NCBI GenBank assembly: GCA_028701815.1
Contig: JAQVPY010000097.1
Location: 1 to 7,934, forward strand
Direction of reading: 5' to 3'
Length of the DNA stretch: 7,934 bases
Source of the DNA: Bacteroidales bacterium
GTDB lineage: Bacteria > Bacteroidota > Bacteroidia > Bacteroidales > BM520
The notes under the pieces are model-generated. The model searched no databases. It was not told where the DNA came from and saw only the letters and a program-made list of their open reading frames with translations. A program made the position numbers and the translations under genes. Of the stretch, positions 1-5,954 are shown piece by piece (positions within the stretch are counted from its first letter, which is position 1; each line of letters opens with the position of its first letter).

Positions 1-352
1 GACGGATTTTTGACCACGCCTCGTCTTTCCTGTATATATTATCATTAAGCTCGACAAAAACATAAACAATATTATTCTGTGTATATGAATATGTCTTCTT
101 CTTGTCAACCTCCTGATAGGTAAACAGGAAATCTTCGAGAGGCTTGGTAAGCTGTGCCTCGACTTCCGTAGAGGTCGCCCCGGGATAAACACCCACTATA
201 ACGCCCTGTCTTATGGTAAATTCGGGGAACTCCTGCTTGTTCATCTTGACAAGCCCAAAAATTCCGAAAGCGACAAGCAGACACACTACAAGAATGATGA
301 CGCTATTATGTCGCATCATTTCGGCTATGATGCCTCCACTCGGTTTTTTCAT
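1..352 (-). CDS. RND-family efflux pump, inner-membrane permease (N-terminal 117 codons only)
   Basis: The reverse-strand frame begins at the ATG at 352-350 and stays open to the left edge, so only the N-terminus of a protein that is normally about 1000 residues is present. The start reads MKKPSGGIIAEMMRHNSVII, followed by one hydrophobic helix (about residues 17-35) and then MNKQEFPEF at 37-45. This matches the helix-1 to porter-domain junction of AcrB/MexB-like proton-driven pumps, which have an (R/K)xExP motif there. YPGATSTEVE (56-65) is the usual start of the first porter subdomain. The permease sits in the inner membrane and exports substrates through the adaptor encoded just upstream. 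Its ATG overlaps the adaptor stop codon as ATGA, which implies co-transcription and probably coupled translation. The substrate cannot be told from this fragment; the porter and TM4 charged residues lie outside the window. Confidence 0.93.
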   Translation of the reverse strand, partial: MKKPSGGIIAEMMRHNSVIILVVCLLVAFGIFGLVKMNKQEFPEFTIRQGVIVGVYPGATSTEVEAQLTKPLEDFLFTYQEVDKKKTYSYTQNNIVYVFVELNDNIYRKDEAWSKIR

Positions 353-1374
353 TGCACAATAACTTTAGATCCTTCCCCTATTTTCAAAAAACCTGACGAT
401 ATTACTTTGGTACCATCAGAGAGTCCACTCATTACACATACGCCGTTATCCACTATCTCGCCAATGACAATCTGCCTCCTCGCAGCTACATTGTTCTCTT
501 CTATCCACACATAACATTTCCCCGAGCGGTCAAGCTGAATACAGTTTAACGGAACCACCACACACGATTTATCGCCCTCAAAGGCAAGCCTTACATTGCA
601 AATCATTCCGGGCAGAGGCAAATCACGTGTAGAATCAAAACTTACCTTTACAGTATATGTATGCGACATGGCATCGCCGATAATTCCTTTTTCTACAACC
701 TTGCCGTCAAATTTGGCGTCATCCATTGCAGAAACGCTGATAACACCCTTCTGACCACCCTTAATCCTGAAAATCTCTTTTTCCGGCACGGAAATCACCG
801 CCATAACATCATGTAAATCGATTATTTCCATAACAGACTGATAAGGCAACACATTCATCCCGACCTTCGCCGCTATAGAATTTATCGTTCCCGAAATGGG
901 AGCATACAAATCAGTCTTCTTCAAGTTGTTCTGTGCTATCTCCGCAAGCGACTTTGCCTGAAGAAGACTGGCAACTATTTCCTGCCATTTGATCTCTGAC
1001 AAACTTCCGTTGTCATAAACCTTTTTGGCCCTGTCGTAAGCATCTTGCGCTCTGTCATAAGTCGCCTTGGCCGCATTATACGTATTCTGCGCATTCGACT
1101 TGTCAACCGATGCCAACAAATCACCTTCGTTGACACGCTGTCCATCACGGCAATATATCTTGACAATGTTGCCACCCGTTTCAAAACTCAAAATCGAAGA
1201 CCTCGACTTTTCTATCTTTCCCACATAATTCAAGGAGTCAACAATGGTATGCATCTCGGTCACAAGCACCTTTACCGGCACCGGGGCCTTAACACTACTC
1301 TGTTGATCCTGCACGTGCTGGCAAGACAAAAGCAATAAGGAAAAGGCAATAAAAAGCAAATAAACTCTTTTCAT
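349..1374 (-). CDS. RND efflux periplasmic adaptor subunit (HlyD/AcrA family lipoprotein)
   Basis: This 341-aa membrane-fusion protein would link the inner-membrane RND pump to an outer-membrane channel. Residues 1-17 form a lipoprotein signal peptide with lipobox LLSC, giving Cys18 as the predicted lipidated residue. The domain order is typical. The first half of the lipoyl domain lies at about 67-92 (GGNIVKIYCRDGQRVNEGD). A helical hairpin rich in Ala, Lys and Tyr follows at about 93-150. The second lipoyl half is LYAPISGTI with VGMNV at about 155-175. A beta-barrel domain runs to about 260 and a membrane-proximal domain ends the protein. Length is in the normal family range. It starts 5 bases after the small lipoprotein gene and ends in an ATGA overlap with the pump gene. 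The lipobox and position make a periplasmic, membrane-anchored adaptor the clear reading; what it exports is unknown. Confidence 0.93.
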   Translation of the reverse strand: MKRVYLLFIAFSLLLLSCQHVQDQQSSVKAPVPVKVLVTEMHTIVDSLNYVGKIEKSRSSILSFETGGNIVKIYCRDGQRVNEGDLLASVDKSNAQNTYNAAKATYDRAQDAYDRAKKVYDNGSLSEIKWQEIVASLLQAKSLAEIAQNNLKKTDLYAPISGTINSIAAKVGMNVLPYQSVMEIIDLHDVMAVISVPEKEIFRIKGGQKGVISVSAMDDAKFDGKVVEKGIIGDAMSHTYTVKVSFDSTRDLPLPGMICNVRLAFEGDKSCVVVPLNCIQLDRSGKCYVWIEENNVAARRQIVIGEIVDNGVCVMSGLSDGTKVISSGFLKIGEGSKVIVQ

Positions 1375-1379
1375 GACAA

Positions 1380-1889
1380 TTAATTTTTATTTCTTGTAGC
1401 AACAGTTGAAACATCCGAGTCGACAATACGTCCTACCACTTCGGTAGCTGTTGACCTATCCTTTATCAAATCGCCCGAATAAACTTCGTTGAAGATAATT
1501 TTGTCGCCATACATCACACCGGTAATCGCCGACTTAATCTCTATCAGATATAGTGTGGTATCTATGTATAACTGACGGGTAATACTAATCGTATCCAAGC
1601 CTATAGCATTATCTGTGACTTGCGCATAAGCAGTATAGATATCCCCGTTTAGGACATCTTTTATCACAAGAACTCGGTCTTTTTCATCCACGTCCATGAT
1701 ATCAAGTTGCCCGATTTCATTCGTCAACTCAATATCCATTACCGACGACGTCTCTTCCATCTCGACAGTAATTGTCCCCGTAGTTTTAAACGTATAGTCG
1801 CCTGTGAATTTTTTAGAATAATTTTTTTCGCATGATGTCAATAAGAAAAGAGGCAAAATGCACACAATGATAATTTGTAATTTTTTCAT
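1380..1889 (-). CDS. Small lipoprotein of unknown function inside the efflux operon
   Basis: I do not recognise this 169-aa protein. It has a clear lipoprotein signal: MKKLQIIIVCILPLFLLTSC, with lipobox LTSC and Cys20. The mature part begins EKNYSKKFTGDY, and a Lys/Ser-rich start after the Cys is compatible with membrane anchoring. The body has alternating hydrophobic and polar residues with many Thr, Val and Ile (for example TTGTITVEMEE and TISITRQLYIDTTLYLIEIK). That suggests a beta-rich fold, perhaps a small calycin- or lipocalin-like barrel, but this is inference only. The C-terminus is polar. It lies 22 bases after the tetR gene and 5 bases before the adaptor gene on the same strand, so it is almost certainly co-transcribed. 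Context suggests a role tied to efflux or to sensing or binding the exported compound. It could instead be an unrelated envelope protein that shares the regulator. Confidence 0.85.
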   Translation of the reverse strand: MKKLQIIIVCILPLFLLTSCEKNYSKKFTGDYTFKTTGTITVEMEETSSVMDIELTNEIGQLDIMDVDEKDRVLVIKDVLNGDIYTAYAQVTDNAIGLDTISITRQLYIDTTLYLIEIKSAITGVMYGDKIIFNEVYSGDLIKDRSTATEVVGRIVDSDVSTVATRNKN

Positions 1890-1911
1890 ACGATATTAGT
1901 TTTTCGGTCAG

Positions 1912-2520
1912 TTATTTTATAAAGGTGAGAGCCTGAACGACATTAACGAGCAGTGACTCGAATGTCGGCGCATAATACCTATAATTTCCTTTAATAAAGA
2001 AGGGCACTTCGAGACCTTTTAAGATCATAACGACAATATCCACAAAAGCGGAAGTCTCGATATTATTGGCAATATGTCCGTTATTTTTCCCTGAGGTCAT
2101 GATAGTAGTAAGCTGTTCACGTTCCCACAGGTCGAAATTCCTTCGCGCCTCTTTCAGCATGTCACATTCCTGGGTAAGATCAAAATTCTTAATAAATTCA
2201 TCTTTCAGTGCCTGATGATAAATAAAAGCGGTATTTAAGAATTCCATTCGACGATACAGATACTGTGCCATTTTTTCAGGCTCTATAATAGTAGTATCGT
2301 TGATTACAGGCATAAGCGTCGCTTTTAGCTTATCGAGTTCCTCGGTGACAACCGTTTTGAATAATTCTTCCTTGCTGGAGAAGTGATAATAGATAGAACC
2401 TTTAGCCTTATGGGCACTTTTGGCAATATCTTCCATTGAAGTTTTCTCGAATCCGAATTTTTGAAACAATTTGCTTGCTATTTCAATGATTTTAGCACGC
2501 GTTTCGTCAATTTTTGCCAT
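1912..2520 (-). CDS. TetR/AcrR-family transcriptional regulator
   Basis: This is a 202-aa one-component regulator. Residues 8-53 form a textbook TetR helix-turn-helix: TRAKIIEIASKLFQKFGFEKTSMEDIAK, then the recognition-helix region KAKGSIYYHFSSKEEL with the hallmark YYHF at 44-47. The C-terminal part (about 60-202) is helical and diverged, as expected for the ligand-binding and dimerisation domain, so the inducer cannot be predicted. It is the first gene of a four-gene efflux operon on the same strand, 22 bases ahead of the next gene. By analogy with AcrR-type regulators it probably represses its own operon until an exported toxic compound binds. The ATG at 2520 puts MAKIDETRAKII before the HTH, the usual short N-terminal arm, and follows a Bacteroidota-type promoter by about 37 bases. 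A palindrome lies between the promoter and the start codon. Confidence 0.95.
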   Translation of the reverse strand: MAKIDETRAKIIEIASKLFQKFGFEKTSMEDIAKSAHKAKGSIYYHFSSKEELFKTVVTEELDKLKATLMPVINDTTIIEPEKMAQYLYRRMEFLNTAFIYHQALKDEFIKNFDLTQECDMLKEARRNFDLWEREQLTTIMTSGKNNGHIANNIETSAFVDIVVMILKGLEVPFFIKGNYRYYAPTFESLLVNVVQALTFIK

Positions 2521-2534
2521 TTTATATACGTTTT

Positions 2535-2544
2535 AAACCGGTTT
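2535..2544. promoter_or_regulatory. Candidate TetR operator: palindrome AAACCGGTTT in the tetR leader
   Basis: A perfect 10-bp palindrome lies between the predicted -7 box (2557-2564) and the tetR start at 2520. It would fall in the 5' untranslated leader, where a bound dimer would block transcription. TetR regulators commonly bind such symmetric sites and autoregulate. The symmetry is seen directly; its use as an operator is inferred. The symmetry does not extend well beyond 10 bp, which is short for a TetR site. Confidence 0.4.
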
Positions 2545-2556
2545 TGTTTTTGCGTA

Positions 2557-2564
2557 CAAAAATA
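2557..2564 (-). promoter_or_regulatory. Promoter of the tetR-efflux operon (-7 box TATTTTTG)
   Basis: On the minus strand the sequence TATTTTTG fits the Bacteroidota -7 consensus TAnnTTTG exactly. Transcription would start near 2550, leaving a leader of about 30 bases before the tetR ATG. No good TTTG -33 element is found at the standard distance; that region falls inside the AT-rich inverted repeat at 2576-2602. The assignment rests on the box match and its position. Confidence 0.55.
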
Positions 2565-2575
2565 GACAAAAGATT

Positions 2576-2602
2576 AATAGTATAACTTTTTTTTATACTA
2601 TT
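2576..2602. repeat. Perfect 10-bp AT-rich inverted repeat between ychF and tetR
   Basis: AATAGTATAA at 2576-2585 and its exact reverse complement TTATACTATT at 2593-2602 flank a 7-base loop of C and T. It lies 28 bases beyond the ychF stop and overlaps the -33 region of the tetR promoter. It could be a weak terminator for ychF, although each arm has only one G/C pair and terminators usually have GC-rich stems. It could also be a protein-binding site controlling the efflux operon. The sequence does not decide between these. Confidence 0.6.
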
Positions 2603-2630
2603 TAACAATATTTATTAAAAGAAATGAGGA

Positions 2631-3734
2631 TTAGACGTTAAAACGGATATGGATTATGTCGCCGTCTTCCATCACATAGGTTTTGCCTTCGATAAAGAGT
2701 TTGCCTTTTTCCTTGCAGGCCACTTCGCTTTTAAGGGTAATAAAGTCGTCATAATGCATAACCTCGGCACGAATGAAGCCTCTTTCGAGGTCGCTGTGAA
2801 TTACGCCGGCGGCCTGTGGCGCGGTAGTACCCTTAGTGATAGTCCATGCTTTTACTTCCATTGGACCCGCGGTAAAGAACGACTGCAGGTTAAGCATGTC
2901 GTAAGCTGTTCTTATCATCCTGTTTACACCCGGCTCCGTAAGACCGGCATCTTCAAGAAACATTGCACGGTCGCCGTCATCTTCGAGGTCGGCAATCTCT
3001 GCTTCGAGCTTTCCTGCAACTATTAAGATTTCAACATTTTTGTCTTTAAAAGCCTCTTTCACGGCATCGGAATATTTATTTCCGTTCACGGCCGATTCGT
3101 CGTCAACATTACAGACGTACATCACCGGCTTTTCAGTAAGCAGCAGCATATCTCTTACATATTTATCATGGAGTTCCCTGTCGACAACCACATCACGTGC
3201 GTTACCTAAATTTCCGAGAACGTCCGCATATTTCTGCAACACTTCCATTCCCTGCTTAGCATCTTTATCTCCAGCTGATTTTGCCGCCTTTTCAAGCCGC
3301 TGAATTTTTCTTTCCACGAGTTCAAGGTCGCGCACCTGCAACTCGAAATCCACAAGTTCTATATCTCTCACGGGATTAATAGACCCTTCCACATGAGCAA
3401 GGTTCTCATCATCAAAACATCTCAGCACATGAATGAGAGCATCCGTCTGCTGTACGTCGGCAAGAAACTTGTTTCCCACGCCTTCTCCCTTACTCGCACC
3501 TTTTGCCAAACCCGGAAGGTCGACAATCTCGACAGTAGCCGGAACAATCTTAGCGGAATGAATATATTTATCTATCTCGTACAGCCTTTGGTCGGGGACA
3601 TCAATCATCCCGATATTGGATTTAGTTGCGCTGAAAGCGAAATTCGTTATCTCGGCTTTACTTTTTGAAATACAGTTGAATATCGTTGTTTTTCCCGTAT
3701 TGGTCAAACCAATAACTCCACATTTTAATCCCAT
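2631..3734 (-). CDS. ychF: YchF/OLA1-family P-loop ATPase (Obg-related, translation-associated)
   Basis: This cytoplasmic nucleotide-binding protein belongs to the universally conserved YchF/OLA1 branch of the Obg family, whose members hydrolyse ATP, bind ribosomes and are linked to stress responses. I take the ATG at 3734 as the start: MGLKCGVIGL matches the family N-terminus and gives 367 aa, the usual size. An upstream ATG at 3791 would add 19 residues of unlikely sequence and run through the predicted promoter. The P-loop GLTNTGKTT is at 9-17. DLPGLAKGASKGEGVGNKFL (72-91) contains the G3 motif. A coiled-coil helical insert lies at about 130-195. NVDDE at 209-213 is the altered G4 typical of ATP-preferring YchF. 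A C-terminal TGS domain runs from about 284, with FFTAGPMEVKAW, APQAAGVIHSD and the family ending HIRFNV. The canonical P-loop is GxPNVGKST, so this is a variant. The gene is transcribed divergently from the next plus-strand gene. Confidence 0.95.
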   Translation of the reverse strand: MGLKCGVIGLTNTGKTTIFNCISKSKAEITNFAFSATKSNIGMIDVPDQRLYEIDKYIHSAKIVPATVEIVDLPGLAKGASKGEGVGNKFLADVQQTDALIHVLRCFDDENLAHVEGSINPVRDIELVDFELQVRDLELVERKIQRLEKAAKSAGDKDAKQGMEVLQKYADVLGNLGNARDVVVDRELHDKYVRDMLLLTEKPVMYVCNVDDESAVNGNKYSDAVKEAFKDKNVEILIVAGKLEAEIADLEDDGDRAMFLEDAGLTEPGVNRMIRTAYDMLNLQSFFTAGPMEVKAWTITKGTTAPQAAGVIHSDLERGFIRAEVMHYDDFITLKSEVACKEKGKLFIEGKTYVMEDGDIIHIRFNV

Positions 3735-3748
3735 AATAAAAATTTTTA

Positions 3749-3756
3749 CAAAGTTA
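3749..3756 (-). promoter_or_regulatory. Probable ychF promoter (-7 box TAACTTTG)
   Basis: The minus-strand sequence TAACTTTG is an exact TAnnTTTG match. Only a T-rich stretch lies about 20 bases further upstream, where TTTG would be expected. It sits 14 bases before the preferred ATG at 3734, so the leader would be very short (under about 10 bases). This supports the downstream ATG over the one at 3791, which lies upstream of the box. Confidence 0.5.
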
Positions 3757-3780
3757 TAAGAATTATTGAAAATAAAAAAA

Positions 3781-3788
3781 GATATTTG
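3781..3788 (+). promoter_or_regulatory. Possible promoter for the 627-aa exported protein (GATATTTG)
   Basis: GATATTTG matches seven of eight positions of the TAnnTTTG box, and a start point near 3795 would give a leader of about 20 bases before the ATG at 3817. No -33 element is visible at the right distance, so this is tentative. Confidence 0.3.
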
Positions 3789-3816
3789 CAATGATAAATC
3801 TCAAAAGAACGTATGA

Positions 3817-5700
3817 ATGATATTGTCAGTTTTTAAAAGGGCTTTCCTTCCTATCATATTGCTGCTACTGTCAACACCTTCTTTTGCACAAATGAGGCTC
3901 ATTAAAACAGTCGTTGACTGTAAATCGCTGCACCCCCTTCCATTTTGCAATGTCGCCATTCAGGGCTCGTCAAAGGGGACTATGACAAACGCGGACGGGG
4001 TTTTTATTTTGACGGCAAATGAAAACGATAGTATAGCCTTCTCATACGTCGGTTACAAAAAACAATCTTTTGCCGCAGCAGACTTGTATCAACAGGATAT
4101 GATATGCCTGACACCATCTGATATTGTATTAGATGAAATTGTCATCAGCCCAGATGATAACTTTTTGTATGACATTGTCAACAACTGCAGAAAAAACCTC
4201 ATCACCCAATCAAAGGTCAATCGCTCAAAAGTTTATTATAGCGCCACAACATTTGTTAATGATGATGCCGTGGAATTTTTGGACTGCTATTTTAACGGAT
4301 CGGTATATGGAAGTTATACCTATGATTTGTTTTTAAAGAACGGCCGTTTTACCTTACACGACATGGATCATGGAGAAGGATTGTTTATGAGTTTTAATCT
4401 GTCTCACCTTTTTTCAATGATTAATATTCCGAATACAGCCGAAAACATGCCAGTGTTTATATTGCAGATGGCAAAAAAAGAAGCGAAGAAAAATTACGTT
4501 CTTTCTTTAGAAACAGTTGATCCTCAAACATATAAAATAAATTTCTCGCCTATAATAAACAGCAGTTTCTTATTTTCCGGATCAATATGGATTGACAAAA
4601 ACAACTTTGTTCTCAAAAAGTTATCTTTAACAATAAACGACACGTCGTTTCACCCGTTCCGCCCTTTCGGTCCTGGAAATATATCCAACGTTTCAATGGA
4701 AATAACACAAACATACAACGTAGTTAATAAAGGCCCTAAATTAGCTCTCACCACCATACATTATTCCTGTGACAGGACACTGTATCGCCAAGATATGGAT
4801 AATTATAGTGACACGCTTAATTATAACATGAAAAGTGATTTACTGCTTTATAATTTTGATTATAACAATTTGTTCATTTTGCCGTATTTTGATTATGATG
4901 TTGATTTAAACGATTATATGAAAATGTCAATCATACCATATAATGAGGTCTTTTGGAGCAATCCGCCGTTACCTTTAACCGATAAACAAAAACGTGATGT
5001 CGCCGACATTAACAATACAGGCATTTTGTCTATTGACAACTTTAATAAATCTTTTGATACGGACGGTTATGGCGACAATTTCATTTTTTCGGATTCACTA
5101 AAATACGGTAGAGGCGGTAATAGCAGCGGACTTTTTGAAACTCCTTATTTTTTCTGGTCAAAAAACGAGCGTCTTATTCTTGACAATTATCGTGTTTTAG
5201 CTGATATTCAGAAATTTGATACAAGTACAAAAGAAGAAGTACGCCCGGAATCAGTTAATGGTGGAGGTAACGAAGAGCATAAAGGTAAAGCATTTTCTGC
5301 TGAAGAAGACAGGTTTTTATTTTATGCGCAGATATTACTGGATGTTAATTATATAAATGATTCTTTATACTGTAAAAGCTATACAGTATTAGATGCCGCA
5401 GAATCATACTGGCACCTTGTACCCGATTCAACTTCTAACGTATTTATTAACATATTGTTTGACTTATGTGAAATAGAGCGTATAAAAATGCAGAAACAGT
5501 TATCCGAGCGCAACTATTCTCCGCAGGAGATAGAAAAAATTTATTATCGGACTAAAACGCGCATGAATAAAACTCTTAAGGAATATATTGAGAAAACAAG
5601 AAAAGGTGAAGACCTGTCTGAATTGGAAAAATATAATAGCTACATCCGTGATACTCTTGGTATTGACAACATAAAATTGTTTAATAACTCCCCAAATTAG
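3817..5700 (+). CDS. Exported protein with N-terminal carboxypeptidase-regulatory-like domain; rest uncharacterised
   Basis: This 627-aa protein has a cleavable signal peptide: a Lys/Arg start, a hydrophobic core at about 9-19 and a likely cut after TPSFA at 24. Residues about 27-110 form a CarboxypepD_reg-like beta-sandwich. They show the usual order: PFCNVAIQGSSKGTMTNADG, then F, then DSIAFSYVGYK, then the closing VLDEIVI. In Bacteroidota this module fronts TonB-dependent receptors and other envelope proteins. No TonB plug is recognisable afterwards. The segment DNFLYDIVNNCRKNL followed by YYSATTF resembles CarboxypepD_reg proteins of the DUF5686 kind, but this protein is shorter than those usually are (about 800 aa), so I leave the family open. 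The middle is rich in aromatic, Asp and Asn residues, and the last 80 residues are charged and probably helical. Location is probably periplasm or outer membrane. The gene stands alone, divergent from ychF. Its central part is much more AT-rich than the genes to its right (14 G/C in 60 bases at 4801-4860, against 26 in 60 at 6001-6060). Confidence 0.8.
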   Translation: MILSVFKRAFLPIILLLLSTPSFAQMRLIKTVVDCKSLHPLPFCNVAIQGSSKGTMTNADGVFILTANENDSIAFSYVGYKKQSFAAADLYQQDMICLTPSDIVLDEIVISPDDNFLYDIVNNCRKNLITQSKVNRSKVYYSATTFVNDDAVEFLDCYFNGSVYGSYTYDLFLKNGRFTLHDMDHGEGLFMSFNLSHLFSMINIPNTAENMPVFILQMAKKEAKKNYVLSLETVDPQTYKINFSPIINSSFLFSGSIWIDKNNFVLKKLSLTINDTSFHPFRPFGPGNISNVSMEITQTYNVVNKGPKLALTTIHYSCDRTLYRQDMDNYSDTLNYNMKSDLLLYNFDYNNLFILPYFDYDVDLNDYMKMSIIPYNEVFWSNPPLPLTDKQKRDVADINNTGILSIDNFNKSFDTDGYGDNFIFSDSLKYGRGGNSSGLFETPYFFWSKNERLILDNYRVLADIQKFDTSTKEEVRPESVNGGGNEEHKGKAFSAEEDRFLFYAQILLDVNYINDSLYCKSYTVLDAAESYWHLVPDSTSNVFINILFDLCEIERIKMQKQLSERNYSPQEIEKIYYRTKTRMNKTLKEYIEKTRKGEDLSELEKYNSYIRDTLGIDNIKLFNNSPN

Positions 5701-5710
5701 GACGGTAAGA

Positions 5711-5749
5711 GAAAGTGTTAAATACGGAAACGGTTATCTAAACACTTTT
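5711..5749 (+). terminator. Possible terminator after the 627-aa protein gene
   Basis: AAAGTGTT (5712-5719) and AACACTTT (5741-5748) are perfect 8-base complements, extendable by a G-U pair (5711/5749), about 10 bases after the stop codon. The loop is long (21 bases) and the following T run is only TTTT within the stem edge, so termination would be weak. No other hairpin is obvious before the SRP RNA promoter. The rest of 5750-5826 shows no gene. Confidence 0.4.
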
Positions 5750-5826
5750 ACAGTGGGGGAGGCTCTTAAACATACATGCAGAAACAGAAATTTTTCTAAA
5801 AAAATCGCGTTTTCATAAAAGATTAT

Positions 5827-5834
5827 TATCTTTG
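5827..5834 (+). promoter_or_regulatory. Promoter of the SRP RNA gene (-7 box TATCTTTG)
   Basis: TATCTTTG is an exact TAnnTTTG match ending four bases before the predicted 5' end of the SRP RNA, the spacing expected for a Bacteroidota start site. A clear TTTG -33 element is not visible; T-rich GTTTTC lies nearer than the normal distance. Confidence 0.65.
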
Positions 5835-5837
5835 CAG

Positions 5838-5941
5838 CGGGTAAGTCTTATACGACCAGCTCCCACTGAACTCCCCCAGATTCGGAAGAAAGCAAGGGTA
5901 GGTGGTCGTAGCGGTGCGATATAAGTAGCTTACCCTTTTTT
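5838..5941 (+). ncRNA. ffs: Signal recognition particle RNA, small bacterial (4.5S) type
   Basis: This is the RNA scaffold that binds Ffh and the receptor FtsY to target nascent membrane and secreted proteins co-translationally. The diagnostic tip is present: TCGGAAGAAAGCAAGGG at 5882-5898. It contains a C-GGAA-G tetraloop (5883-5888) and the AAGCA of the symmetric loop where Ffh binds, close to the E. coli CGGAAGGAAGCAGCC. The preceding CTCCCCCA can form the 5' side of the apical stem. Further out, TACGACC (5851-5857) is complementary to GGTCGTA (5904-5910), CTTATA to TATAAG (5920-5925), and the ends GGGTAAG (5839-5845) to CTTACCC (5929-5935). The result is one long rod of about 100 nt, as in the small SRP RNA without an Alu domain. 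A -7 box directly precedes it and six T follow. Exact ends are estimated from the terminal stem. Confidence 0.93.
5929..5941 (+). terminator. Intrinsic terminator at the SRP RNA 3' end
   Basis: The 3' strand of the SRP RNA terminal stem (CTTACCC) is followed at once by six T, so the RNA rod itself can act as the terminator hairpin. The next gene begins 14 bases later, so any incomplete termination would carry transcription into it. Confidence 0.6.
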
Positions 5942-5954
5942 ATGCGATTCGCCT

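Noticed and set aside
308..514. A 68-residue plus-strand open frame across the adaptor/pump junction
   Set aside because: It is antisense to two well-supported efflux genes and its composition is not protein-like.
2649..3668. Plus-strand open frames opposite ychF
   Set aside because: They are antisense shadows of a strongly conserved gene and show no signal peptide, domain or plausible promoter.
3735..3791. An N-terminal extension of YchF starting at the ATG at 3791
   Set aside because: The extra 19 residues are unlike any YchF start, the region contains the predicted -7 box, and the ATG at 3734 gives the standard family N-terminus and length.
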